DNA of 46,062 nt from Lachnospiraceae bacterium (GTDB lineage Bacteria > Bacillota > Clostridia > Lachnospirales > Lachnospiraceae), in NCBI GenBank assembly GCA_017620155.1, contig JAFZQY010000102.1:1-46062 (forward strand), written 5' to 3'. Both the position numbers and the translations under genes were made by a program. Below are positions 1 through 8,060 of the stretch, piece by piece; the first letter of the stretch is position 1; each line of letters begins with the position of its first letter. The notes beneath the pieces were generated by a model, which saw only the letters and a list, made by a program, of their open reading frames with translations, was not told the DNA's origin and ran no database searches.

Positions 1-88
1 AGGATGGGGCTGTTAGGGCCTCATCCTCATACTATGTTTTGGCCTTTTCGGATTCTCGCATTGCAAGCAGTATAAAAATGGAATAATA

Positions 89-127
89 AAACCCATTCTT
101 GGATCAGGTAAATCCAAAGATGGGTTT
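89..127 (-). terminator. Probable terminator of the first small gene
   Basis: Arms at 89-104 and 112-127 form an imperfect stem (AAACCCAT pairs with ATGGGTTT, then two mismatches, then GGAT with ATCC) around a 7-base loop. Read on the minus strand the stem is followed by TTTATTATT, so it can end the transcript of the membrane protein gene whose stop lies at 182. No such T-run follows it as closely on the plus strand. Confidence 0.5.
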
Positions 128-138
128 GTCTACAGTCT

Positions 139-164
139 GAACGCGCGGCTTTTGCCGCGCGTTC
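139..164 (+). terminator. Rho-independent terminator of an upstream plus-strand gene
   Basis: GAACGCGCGGC (139-149), loop TTTT, and the perfect complement GCCGCGCGTTC (154-164), followed by TGCTTTTGAT. The T-rich side faces the plus direction, so it probably ends a plus-strand gene lying before the window. Confidence 0.65.
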
Positions 165-181
165 TGCTTTTGATAGTTCTA

Positions 182-580
182 TTATTCGGGTTTCTTGTCG
201 AAGTACTGTGCCCAGTATGCCTCATCAGGGTCTTCTTTCTCGTATTTGGAAATGATCTTGCCACGCTCGTCTAAACCGAAGCAGATCTCAGGATTCTTAG
301 CGTTGTAGATGATCTCTGTCTCCACCGGAAAAGAATCCCAGTTTCGCCCGTTCTTGGGAAGTTCCACAAGAAAAACCTTATTTCCTGCATTGAACTCGTA
401 TACGGGGTTCCAGTACATGGAGTATCTGTTGGCTCCGCCGAATTTTTCGTTGGAATATTTATAGTAGCCGGTGGTCTTTTCCGTGCAGGTAAGTTTGGCG
501 CGGTGATCAAGATACATCCTGACAAGATGTATTACCAGAGCTGCTATCAATATGAGTAGGATTAGTACGCGTATGTTCAT
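182..580 (-). CDS. Small membrane-anchored protein, DUF3592-like
   Basis: A 132-residue protein of unknown function. Residues 3-22 form one hydrophobic segment (an N-terminal membrane anchor), followed by a polar domain. The stretch PVYEFNAGNKVFLVEL and, later, TEIIYNAKNPEICF resembles the beta-strand and YNP-x-NPE pattern of DUF3592 proteins, which are small membrane proteins without a known role. The ATG at 580 has no clear ribosome binding site. The gene starts 40 bases after the stop of the GH9 gene and could be the last gene of that transcript. The family call rests only on a short motif. Confidence 0.7.
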   Translation of the reverse strand: MNIRVLILLILIAALVIHLVRMYLDHRAKLTCTEKTTGYYKYSNEKFGGANRYSMYWNPVYEFNAGNKVFLVELPKNGRNWDSFPVETEIIYNAKNPEICFGLDERGKIISKYEKEDPDEAYWAQYFDKKPE

Positions 581-620
581 AGTTTACAGTAGCAGGCCGT
601 GTTCAGGTCTATGCATAGGA

Positions 621-2285
621 TCAACCTTTCTTACATAATGAACTGAAGTATGCGCCGACGAAGATCGCGGGTGAGTTCCAATATATCGCGATCTCGTTAG
701 TGTCCGCCGAGGGCATTACATCCAGGAAGTGCTTAGCCGCAGGAGCGCCTGCAAGCTGCTCTTTTATGTGCGGGAAATTGTTCTTGTTGTTCGGTCCGCC
801 GGAGATAAGTCCGGGAATGGGATCCTCAATGCCGTCTGCTTCGGAAGGTCTGTGGTGCGGGTTCATGATGGGTCTTTCTCCGCATCCGGTCACGAAACAG
901 ATGTCCAAAGCGTTTAAGCCGAGCGCGTAGTCCCACTGGATGAGAGCCTTCGGAAGAAGCGTCTCATCACCGGTAAGAAGTCCGTACAGGATCATGCACA
1001 TCGAGTTAGCCATGATCGGAAGGATGCTTCCCCATACATATTCGTCCGCGGGAAGGGCGGTGCCGTATCCGGATGCATCTGAGATTTCGCCGATGGCTTT
1101 GCACTTTTGCAGAAAAGCATCCTTGAGTTCGGTGTAGAGTGTGTCTCCGGCCTTTTCCTTAAGAACGAAAAGCGCGCAGATCGTGCCGAGTCCGCTGACA
1201 TTCTCCCAGCCGAAATCGGTGAGAGACTGTGTGGGGTAGAGTTTCTCTGCCTGAGCGCGGTACATCGGATCGCCGGTGGATGCAAAGAGTTCGCATGCTG
1301 CCCAGAACAGCTCGTCGTCACCGGAAGGATCGCCGTATTCGCCGGTCCGAACGCCGTCGGGATTGACGAACGGAATGAACTCAGGGTTAGCTTCAAGCCA
1401 CTTGGATGCAGCGAGAGTCGCATCAAGAATCTTGGATGCAAAGTCAGCGTCGTATTCTTTATATACTCTGTAAGCCAGTGCCAGGCACGCGCATGCTGCA
1501 GCGGTCGCGGTGTGCGAAACGGGCATCAGGTATTCCTGTTCGTGGTCATCCTCGGGCATGATAAAGTTCGCGAAGTGATCCTTCGTAAGCTTATGGTAAA
1601 AAGCGCCGTCCTCGCGCTGCATCTTGAGTATCCACTCAAGCTCGTATCTGGCTTCGTTCAATATGTCCGGAACGCCGTTGCCTGATTCGGGGATGTTAAG
1701 CTCATCCGAGCATCCTTTTGCAAAAAGGATATGCGCATAGAGCATGTGTGCTACGGTAACTGCGCCGGGGCCCACGTATTTGCCGAAGTCGCCTGCGTCG
1801 TGCCAGCCGCCGATGATGGTCTTCTGAACGGATCTGTCTTCCCAGCCGAGCGCGGGCGCGGTGTGGCATGCGGGATGTACGAACTTGCCGGCGTATTTTG
1901 CCTCGAGCTCGCAGCCGCAGCGCTGGAAGTAGAGACCTTTGATCAGCAGGTTTGTTATCGCCTGCCAGGGATCTGCGGTAACACGGATGGTGCGGGTGGT
2001 GTCGGGGCTTGCGGCAGTGTCAGCGGTTTCGCCGGTAGCCGAGGCGGTGTCGCCGGTGCAGGTCAGGGTGTACTCGCCCTCGGGCAGGATGCCAAGGTCT
2101 ACAAGTCTCACATCATCGCCGGAAGCCTCGTCGAATGCGAGCGGTTCGGGTGTGACCGTTTTGATCACTTTTCCGTCCGAGTCCGATAAATTAAGCGGAC
2201 CGGCCGCCAGCACCGCTACCTGAACAGGCAGCGATGAAGCGTAACCGGTCTGATTGATTCTGATTTTTGACAAAGTATCATTCAT
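621..2285 (-). CDS. Glycoside hydrolase family 9 endoglucanase-type enzyme, no signal peptide
   Basis: 554 residues. Residues 8-105 look like the Ig-like domain that precedes many GH9 catalytic domains (IRINQTGY at the start). The catalytic (alpha/alpha)6 domain follows: HDAGD (Asp163 and Asp166) carries the catalytic-base aspartates, PHHRPSEADG is the GH9 active-site histidine motif, and NEIAIYWNSP near residue 530 carries the catalytic acid Glu531. GH9 enzymes cleave beta-1,4-glucans by inversion. There is no signal peptide, cellulose-binding module or dockerin, so it is inferred to act in the cytosol on imported cello-oligosaccharides or mixed-linkage beta-glucan fragments. The Ig domain has a Thr/Ala-rich insert around residues 78-97. 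ATG at 2285 is preceded by AGGAGGG. Confidence 0.9.
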   Translation of the reverse strand: MNDTLSKIRINQTGYASSLPVQVAVLAAGPLNLSDSDGKVIKTVTPEPLAFDEASGDDVRLVDLGILPEGEYTLTCTGDTASATGETADTAASPDTTRTIRVTADPWQAITNLLIKGLYFQRCGCELEAKYAGKFVHPACHTAPALGWEDRSVQKTIIGGWHDAGDFGKYVGPGAVTVAHMLYAHILFAKGCSDELNIPESGNGVPDILNEARYELEWILKMQREDGAFYHKLTKDHFANFIMPEDDHEQEYLMPVSHTATAAACACLALAYRVYKEYDADFASKILDATLAASKWLEANPEFIPFVNPDGVRTGEYGDPSGDDELFWAACELFASTGDPMYRAQAEKLYPTQSLTDFGWENVSGLGTICALFVLKEKAGDTLYTELKDAFLQKCKAIGEISDASGYGTALPADEYVWGSILPIMANSMCMILYGLLTGDETLLPKALIQWDYALGLNALDICFVTGCGERPIMNPHHRPSEADGIEDPIPGLISGGPNNKNNFPHIKEQLAGAPAAKHFLDVMPSADTNEIAIYWNSPAIFVGAYFSSLCKKG

Positions 2286-2371
2286 AAGCGTACAGCCCTC
2301 CTATTATTCATATGCATCTATCTTAGAGTTTCACGCTTACATACACTCATCATAATCAGGTATGAGCGCTA

Positions 2372-3553
2372 TCATTTTTTGATTGCATTGAACGCAACGA
2401 TGTCGGCGCCAAAGTACTCCTCGAAGAGGCTGTCATATGCAGCATGAGCATCTTCCTGACTCATGTTCGAATAGTCGCCGCCGTCATCGGAATCATAGGT
2501 ATAAGTTGCCTCGCCGTCGGTATTAAAGGTCTCGATGGCTTCTTCCATGATCATGAGCTTACCGTCTGTGACTACGTACTTTTGCACAAAATGATTGCCG
2601 GCCGTGTAGAGTTTGCCATCCTTGATCATCAGCGGATAAGCTGTGCCTCCGCTCGTCACATAACCGAGGTATGCGGGTGTTCCGTTGTCATACCAGAAGA
2701 TCTCCGAATCAATGGCCCAGGGATATTCCTCTCCTGCCTCAAAAGTCATGCCGGCTACCAGGAGCACGTCCTCGTCACCTACTTTCTCATTGGTGTATCC
2801 GGTTCCGTCGGGCAGGGCGTCAACGATCTGGGTGAAGGTATCTTTTCCCTCGATGTCAGTGGTCATCACGTGCTCTTCTTCCACTTCCATATCGTCATCG
2901 TCGGGAATGTCCGATCCGGGTGCGTTCTCGGGTACATACATAGCATCTGCGACTGCGCTGATGTCGAAGCCGTCAAGGTCGGGAGCTACGACTGAAAGGC
3001 TGTAAGCGATGCCGATCTCGATGTCATACCATGTGATCAGGTCAGCGGTCTCGTCGTCGCCTATCGCGCGGCTCATTTTGCCTGTCATGTATCCATCGCG
3101 CCAGTTGCTGAACGTAACGTCTTCAGTCACATCCCAGTCATAATACATGCCGGAAATGTCTGCATCCTCAGCTGCGCCGAACTGGGTTCTGGCGTTGAAA
3201 TCCATGCCGTCTAATGTAAAGTCAAGCTCAACGAGGGGTGAGCCTGATGCGGAATCGGACTCAGAGCCTTCAAGCTTTCTCCATACTACGTTGGTAGCGC
3301 CCTCGGGAGCATTGAAGAGGAAAGGATGGAACTCCTTAACTTCTTCGTATGAGGTCTCTACCCAGGGGTTAGCCATGGAGACGTTTGCGTCTGTGGTGTC
3401 TGCTGCGTCTGTGGTCGTTGTGTCATCGGCTGTGTCGGTGACTGCCGTGTCTGTGGTCTGTGCATCGGACGGGGTGTCCTCCTGCTTACCGCAGCCTGCT
3501 GCCGCTGTCATGATCATGCCGATCACCAGCGCTGTCAAAAGCTTCTTTTTCAT
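2372..3553 (-). CDS. Secreted lipoprotein of unknown function
   Basis: 393 residues. Residues 1-19 form a lipoprotein signal peptide and AAAGC is the lipobox, with Cys20 as the lipidated residue. A Thr/Asp-rich low-complexity linker (about residues 28-57) follows, as is usual for lipoproteins tethered at the outer face of a Gram-positive membrane. The rest is an acidic globular region with two beta-rich parts separated by another acidic linker (around DIPDDDDMEVEEEH). I do not recognise a family. Start is ATG at 3553 with AGGAGG upstream. It precedes the GH9 gene on the same strand with an 86-base gap, so the two may be co-transcribed, but nothing in the protein points to polysaccharide binding. 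Confidence 0.85.
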   Translation of the reverse strand: MKKKLLTALVIGMIMTAAAGCGKQEDTPSDAQTTDTAVTDTADDTTTTDAADTTDANVSMANPWVETSYEEVKEFHPFLFNAPEGATNVVWRKLEGSESDSASGSPLVELDFTLDGMDFNARTQFGAAEDADISGMYYDWDVTEDVTFSNWRDGYMTGKMSRAIGDDETADLITWYDIEIGIAYSLSVVAPDLDGFDISAVADAMYVPENAPGSDIPDDDDMEVEEEHVMTTDIEGKDTFTQIVDALPDGTGYTNEKVGDEDVLLVAGMTFEAGEEYPWAIDSEIFWYDNGTPAYLGYVTSGGTAYPLMIKDGKLYTAGNHFVQKYVVTDGKLMIMEEAIETFNTDGEATYTYDSDDGGDYSNMSQEDAHAAYDSLFEEYFGADIVAFNAIKK

Positions 3554-3575
3554 AATATCTCCTCCTAAATCAAAA

Positions 3576-3620
3576 ACGCCCTTGCGGGTTATCTTATTTT
3601 ATATGGTTTGGGCGCTTTTT
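3576..3620. terminator. Possible bidirectional terminator
   Basis: CGCCC at 3577-3581 pairs with GGGCG at 3610-3614 around an AT-rich loop. The stem can be lengthened by the A-run at 3572-3576 and the T-run at 3615-3620. T-runs follow it in both directions. On the minus strand it lies between the methyltransferase stop (3639) and the lipoprotein ribosome binding site. The five-pair GC core and long loop make this only moderately convincing. Confidence 0.4.
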
Positions 3621-3638
3621 TCCAGTTTTAGATTTAAA

Positions 3639-4424
3639 CTACTTCTCCAGCTCGTGGAGGCGGTAGATCTTGCTGTAGGCCTTGCCTGTGAATAGCATCT
3701 TAAAGAATGCGCGGTCTGCGGGTTTGAGCTCATCAACGAGATGGGCGGGTGTCAACGAATGCTCAGCCTTGTGTCGTATGTCCAGGCCGCCGATGACATC
3801 TTCTATGTTGTCGATGCCGTAAACCTGTGTTACGCCAACGTCGTTTATGGGGTTTTTGTACTTGGAAGCCTTCGCGCCAAACTCGGTGTATACGTCCATC
3901 AGGATATGGAGTTTCTCATATTTGGTTTGAAGTTCCTTGAAGAATCCGCGGAGCTCGTCCCCGGTCAGATACATACTGATGCCTTCCAGGATGATGATCG
4001 CAGCCGGAGCTTCGGGCAGTGCTTTTACCTGCTCGGGGTCGGCGGCATTAAGCGTGATCATGTGGTAGCTGTCTGACTCCTGATAGTACTTTTTCCTGAT
4101 CTCGATGACATCCGGAAAGTCGCAGTCAAACCAAGACTTATATGCGCTTTTCACTCTCCGGCATCTGCTGTCTAAGCCGCAGCCGATGTGGAATACGAGC
4201 GCATCCGGGTTCTTTTCGATCATCTCTGCTGCCCAGTCGTCAAAGATCCGTGCGCGCATGGCCATGTTGTAGGAGAGCCATTTGGAGGCTGATTTTCCGT
4301 GGAGCGGAAACTGCTCGGCACCCCAGATCTCCTCGGCCGTCGGATCGTCCAGTATTATCTTTTGACTGCTTACCTGCGCTTTTCCGTATAACGGGATAAA
4401 CAGAGTCTTGTTGACTTCGTTCAT
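3639..4424 (-). CDS. SAM-dependent methyltransferase of the leucine carboxyl methyltransferase / TcmP family
   Basis: 261 residues. The SAM-binding motif reads VFHIGCGLDSRCRR, followed by WFDCDFPDVIEIRKKYY and later ILEGISMYLTGDEL; this set (GxGLDSRxxR, DxPxVIxxR, EGxxMYL) is typical of the PF04072 family, which includes protein leucine carboxyl methyltransferases and polyketide O-methyltransferases such as TcmP. The real substrate in bacteria is usually unknown, and nothing nearby suggests polyketide synthesis. Start ATG at 4424 with GGAGG upstream. The gene lies 45 bases downstream of the metallo-hydrolase gene, probably in the same transcript. Confidence 0.85.
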   Translation of the reverse strand: MNEVNKTLFIPLYGKAQVSSQKIILDDPTAEEIWGAEQFPLHGKSASKWLSYNMAMRARIFDDWAAEMIEKNPDALVFHIGCGLDSRCRRVKSAYKSWFDCDFPDVIEIRKKYYQESDSYHMITLNAADPEQVKALPEAPAAIIILEGISMYLTGDELRGFFKELQTKYEKLHILMDVYTEFGAKASKYKNPINDVGVTQVYGIDNIEDVIGGLDIRHKAEHSLTPAHLVDELKPADRAFFKMLFTGKAYSKIYRLHELEK

Positions 4425-4469
4425 GATATGCCTCCGGTTGCTGGTCGCCGTTGCCCTTGTACTCGCGGC

Positions 4470-5159
4470 TTACTGTCCGCTGTTGCCTAAGAGTGTAGCG
4501 ACGCCGACGTCATATACGTTAATGGTCTGACCAAACATGTCTGCCTTGGACGGAGCGATCTCTCCACGCTCTACACGGCATGCTCCTTCTATGAGCTTAT
4601 CTACGATAGAGAAGTCTACAGGCAGAGTTCCGTGGTTGGCGTATATCCCGGTTATCTCATCCTTATATTCTTTCAGTCTTCTCAGGCTGTGGATATAAGC
4701 TGACAGGTCACGCATTTCTCCGAACATGAATATCCTGCCGTCCTGGATCGGGTCGCCGCTGAAGAGCATTCCGGTGTTTTTGTCCAGAAGGGCGGTGCTT
4801 CCCGGGGTGTGGCCCGGCAACGTGATCGCTTTAAGTTTCCTGTCTCCCAGGTCGATGATGTCTCCGTCATATACGGGAACGATCTTCTGGGACGGATGAG
4901 GTTTCTTGTAGTTTACGAGCTCCGCGGGATTGATCATAACCTCGTCAAACTCGTCGTTGCTTCCGATATGGTCGATATCCGCGTGTGTATTGAAAAGTCT
5001 TATCGGAAGGTCAGTGATCTCGCGTGCCAGTTCTTTGGCGTTGCGGGTCTGCATGCCGCTGTCGATAAGCAGCGCTTCCTTGCTGCCGAGCAGCAGGAAG
5101 AACCTGACTCCGCCTTCATCATACTGGTATGTGCTGTAATCGATCTTTTTCCATTCCAT
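4470..5159 (-). CDS. Metallo-beta-lactamase-fold hydrolase
   Basis: 229 residues, one MBL-fold domain. The metal-binding signature THADIDHIG (HxDxDH) lies near residue 59, followed by the glyoxalase-II-like LPGHTPGST, the FSGDPI aspartate motif and ANHG near residue 195, so both metal sites appear complete. Members hydrolyse thioesters, phosphodiesters or lactones; the substrate cannot be read from the sequence. No signal peptide, so cytosolic. ATG at 5159 is preceded by AAGGAGA. Its upstream gap holds the first palindrome array. Confidence 0.88.
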   Translation of the reverse strand: MEWKKIDYSTYQYDEGGVRFFLLLGSKEALLIDSGMQTRNAKELAREITDLPIRLFNTHADIDHIGSNDEFDEVMINPAELVNYKKPHPSQKIVPVYDGDIIDLGDRKLKAITLPGHTPGSTALLDKNTGMLFSGDPIQDGRIFMFGEMRDLSAYIHSLRRLKEYKDEITGIYANHGTLPVDFSIVDKLIEGACRVERGEIAPSKADMFGQTINVYDVGVATLLGNSGQ

Positions 5160-5236
5160 ATGCTGTTCTCCTTATTTGTGTGGGGAGTGTGATATAGCCC
5201 CATCCGGGACTCTAATCCACCATTTGAACTCCGATG

Positions 5237-5563
5237 TATGACCCAAATAGGGCTTAATGAGGAGTTTGGGTCATAAATCATCTTTCCGAGACTCGTTATC
5301 CGGGCCAAATATCCTGAGATGATCGTCTAATGTATGACCCAAATAGGGCGTAATGAGGCGTTTGGGTCATAAATCATCTTTCTGAGACTCGTTATCCGGG
5401 CCAAATATCCTGAGATGATCGTCTAATGTATGACCCAAACAAGGCTTTATAGGACATTTGGGTCATAAATCGTGTTTCTACAGCCTCTTATCCGGGCCAA
5501 ATATCCTGAGATGATCGTCTAATGTATGACCCAAACAAGGCTTAATAGAACATTTGGGTCATA
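5237..5563. repeat. Palindrome array 1: four copies of TGACCCAAA-17-TTTGGGTCA at a 96-bp period
   Basis: Copies, counting the 11-base arms TATGACCCAAA and TTTGGGTCATA, lie at 5237-5275, 5333-5371, 5429-5467 and 5525-5563. Each has a 17-base centre and the starts are exactly 96 bp apart. The 57-base DNA between copies is itself repeated, so this array is a near-perfect 96-bp tandem repeat. The first two spacers also hold a second inverted repeat, ATCATCT with AGATGAT (5277-5283 and 5317-5323). The array fills the 455-base gap between two minus-strand genes; no other gene or clear promoter was seen in that gap. Confidence 0.95.
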
Positions 5564-5614
5564 AATCGTGTTTCTACAGCCTCTTATCCAGGCTCAAATG
5601 CGGTCCCGGCCGCT

Positions 5615-6451
5615 TCAAATCTCGTCGTACTTCTTGGACTTAAGTACTGTGAAGCGGTCTGCGAAGACTTCCCTGCAGATCCTCAGTTCCAGTTCCTGGC
5701 GGTGCTCAAGATGCCTGATCAGCTCGTCATCTCCAGACACGCCATAGCGCTTCGCATACGGTGACTCGTTGAAATATCCCATCATCAGCGGGAACCACAT
5801 CTCGTTGCCATCATCATCCGAGCGCTCTTTCCTGATGACATTGATATTCCCTTCCACATCATCCGCCTCAAGGTAGTAGATATGGTAGTCTTTCCCTTCG
5901 AGCGCTTCCCTGACTTCTCTGTAGAAGCTGATGATCTCATCATCGGGCATCACCCGAAACAGTATCATGTCTTCCACGGTATTCTGGAAAAGTGAGCACT
6001 CAAAGATGCTCTTATCTCCGTTCCATCTGCGATATCTGTTAAGCACTATCGACTTGAACTCATCAAGTTCCGTGCGGCCGTTGTATATCTCATACTGCTC
6101 GAGATCCTTGTGAAATCCGGGGATGTCCGTGATGATCTGCGTGTAGCAGACGACCATGCGGTCTTCGTAGGATGCCTGCCCGGTGGCTGCCTCAAAGTAT
6201 GCTTGCCCCGGGGTTGCCGATGTCGAGTATCCGGGTTCCGTGGTGGTCTTTTCTTCGATCATCGATCTGATGCCGCTGTACTTATTCAAAACTTCAGCGT
6301 ACTTTTCCGGGGTGAGATATGCGCACCATGCAAGTTCGACCGGAGAATAATCCCCTTCATGAAACGCCTTATAGTCCGGATATTTCTCAGTCAGACGGCC
6401 GACCAGTGTGCTCTTCCCGCTTCCTTGTAATCCTTCTACGAAATAGTTCAA
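5615..6451 (-). CDS. P-loop kinase-like protein of unknown substrate
   Basis: 278 residues. The N-terminus MNYFVEGLQGSGKST carries a complete Walker A motif (residues 7-14), and the protein begins directly with the first strand of the P-loop fold, as in small-molecule kinases such as deoxynucleoside or thymidylate kinases. No LID motif that would identify the substrate is evident. Region 70-100 contains a Thr/Ala-rich stretch. The start is a TTG at 6451, supported by AAGGAG seven bases upstream; no ATG lies ahead of the Walker motif. It is the last gene before array 1 and 51 bases downstream of the nucleoside hydrolase gene. Confidence 0.75.
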   Translation of the reverse strand: MNYFVEGLQGSGKSTLVGRLTEKYPDYKAFHEGDYSPVELAWCAYLTPEKYAEVLNKYSGIRSMIEEKTTTEPGYSTSATPGQAYFEAATGQASYEDRMVVCYTQIITDIPGFHKDLEQYEIYNGRTELDEFKSIVLNRYRRWNGDKSIFECSLFQNTVEDMILFRVMPDDEIISFYREVREALEGKDYHIYYLEADDVEGNINVIRKERSDDDGNEMWFPLMMGYFNESPYAKRYGVSGDDELIRHLEHRQELELRICREVFADRFTVLKSKKYDEI

Positions 6452-6502
6452 CAGTCTTCTCCTTCAGTATCTAGTATTCAAGCAAATCTATCCGTAATAA
6501 CT

Positions 6503-7381
6503 TCACTGATTCTCTCTGGTAAACAGCTCCAGTTTCGCTATCAGATCCTCCAGGATGTATCTGGAATCAACGTCCTTGTAGATCCTGATCTTACGGTTGC
6601 CCGGACGCTCGCTCGACTCGGTATCGTCCTCGACATGCGGCGCCGGAGCCATCTCAAATCTTCCGCATCCGGGGTTAATCGCAAGCGCTATGGCCGGTGA
6701 GTCACCGAGCGACCAGCTTTCTCCCTGTGTCCAAAACGCTCCTTCGGAATTGTTGTATTCCACAAGATTTTCGTAAAGATGCTTTCCGATCTTTCCGCAG
6801 GGTGCGATCCTTCTCTCTATCTCTGCGATCCCGATATTGATCGTTGTATATACATATGAAGGAACGAGCCAGATGTGGGTCTCCTCTTCGAGGACCAGGT
6901 TGGCTGCTTCGATGTCGTTTCCGGCATTGAACTCGCGGAAAGGCGGCTCGCCATACGCCGTGCCATGCGTGCCTATCCAGATGATCGTCATGCGGTCCAT
7001 GATCCTCGGCTCGGTCTTTATTGCCATGGCTACGTTCGTGATGGCGCCCTGACAAAGCACGAACAACGGCTTGTCATCATCACGCATCGCTTCTTTTATG
7101 ATGAAATCGGCAGCTTCGGACACTTCACTGTCCTGAGAAAGCGGTCCTCTCTGGCCTTTCAGAACGGGGACATCCAGGTCCATCGCTTCCAGGATCGTGA
7201 TGATCTCATCGAAGCTTTTTTCCATAGAATCTTCAACCGCAAAATGCTCAGCGGCGATGCCTTTCACGATCAGTTTGGGACTCAGCAGCGCCTGCACTAT
7301 CGCAAAAGGATCGTCGGCTTCACACGCTGCGTCCGTGTCTACGATGACTCTTACTTTTTTGTTATCGGGAATATCGAACAT
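6503..7381 (-). CDS. Nucleoside hydrolase-like protein (inosine-uridine hydrolase family)
   Basis: 292 residues. The N-terminal metal motif reads VIVDTDAACEADDPFAI where typical family members have DTDxGxDD; the aspartates that bind calcium are kept but the spacing is two residues longer. FVLCQGAITNVAMA and EFNAGNDIEAANLVLE match the conserved GxLTNxA and EFNxxxDPEAA motifs. Enzymes of this family split the N-glycosidic bond of nucleosides, freeing base and ribose. The altered first motif suggests a changed substrate (some bacterial relatives act on non-nucleoside sugars), so the activity is inferred. ATG at 7381 follows GGAGGA. It lies 34 bases after the cyclase gene. Confidence 0.82.
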   Translation of the reverse strand: MFDIPDNKKVRVIVDTDAACEADDPFAIVQALLSPKLIVKGIAAEHFAVEDSMEKSFDEIITILEAMDLDVPVLKGQRGPLSQDSEVSEAADFIIKEAMRDDDKPLFVLCQGAITNVAMAIKTEPRIMDRMTIIWIGTHGTAYGEPPFREFNAGNDIEAANLVLEEETHIWLVPSYVYTTINIGIAEIERRIAPCGKIGKHLYENLVEYNNSEGAFWTQGESWSLGDSPAIALAINPGCGRFEMAPAPHVEDDTESSERPGNRKIRIYKDVDSRYILEDLIAKLELFTRENQ

Positions 7382-7415
7382 GTACTATCCTCCATGTCAT
7401 ATGAAAACAGACGTA

Positions 7416-8015
7416 TCACTTATCTATCGTCATCAATGTCGCGCGGCAGGGTGCGCCGTCCGCTCCGCCGAGATTGATCGGCGCGGCGTTCAGGATATAT
7501 GCACCCTCGGGAACCGCTGCAAGCCTTATCCCTTCGAGCAGAACGACCTGTGCGCCGAGCATGATCAGATGCACTTCCATCGGGGCGTCCTCAGGGCCGA
7601 CCGTCTGCGACTCGTTTCCGAAAAGTTTGATATTCGCTGCCGCAAAAACTTCCGCTCCCTCTTTGGTCATGGTCGCATTTCCTTTTACAAGGATGCGCTC
7701 AGCCGATGCGGGATCGCACTTTTTCGCCTGATCCAGGATCCTGCGGGCGTCATCGGCGCTGATGTTTCCCTCGTGCTTGGCCACATATGCATAACCGATG
7801 AATTTTTCCAGATCCACCTGGTCGATGGTCTTGCCGCCATCAATAAAATGGAACGGAGCGTCCACGTGCGTGCCGTTATGGGCGCACATCGTCAGTTCCG
7901 TCAGGTTACATACGTCACCATTTGCGATGCTGAGCATGATCTTTCTCTGCGGGCTCGGATCGCCCGGAAAAACCTTGCAGCCAAATACTTCCTGCGAAAT
8001 ATCGTAAAGTTTCAT
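7416..8015 (-). CDS. Cyclase-family metal hydrolase (kynurenine formamidase-like)
   Basis: 199 residues, the full length of the PF04199 family. The signature HNGTHVDAPFHF (HxGTHxDxPxH, around residue 50) supplies the metal ligands. The family includes kynurenine formamidase and other amide or lactone hydrolases. No tryptophan-degradation genes are nearby, so a role in that pathway is not supported. ATG at 8015 has AAGGAGG upstream. The neighbours (nucleoside hydrolase, glycosidase-like protein) suggest catabolism of a small organic compound, but that is inference. Confidence 0.85.
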   Translation of the reverse strand: MKLYDISQEVFGCKVFPGDPSPQRKIMLSIANGDVCNLTELTMCAHNGTHVDAPFHFIDGGKTIDQVDLEKFIGYAYVAKHEGNISADDARRILDQAKKCDPASAERILVKGNATMTKEGAEVFAAANIKLFGNESQTVGPEDAPMEVHLIMLGAQVVLLEGIRLAAVPEGAYILNAAPINLGGADGAPCRATLMTIDK

Positions 8016-8060
8016 TTTACAAATTCCTCCTTGATAATTCCGCGAAGGCTGGTTAGTCCG

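Noticed and set aside
5237-5563. Array 1 as a CRISPR array
   Set aside because: Spacers of array 1 are repeated rather than unique, the constant part is an inverted repeat with a variable centre, and there are no cas genes.
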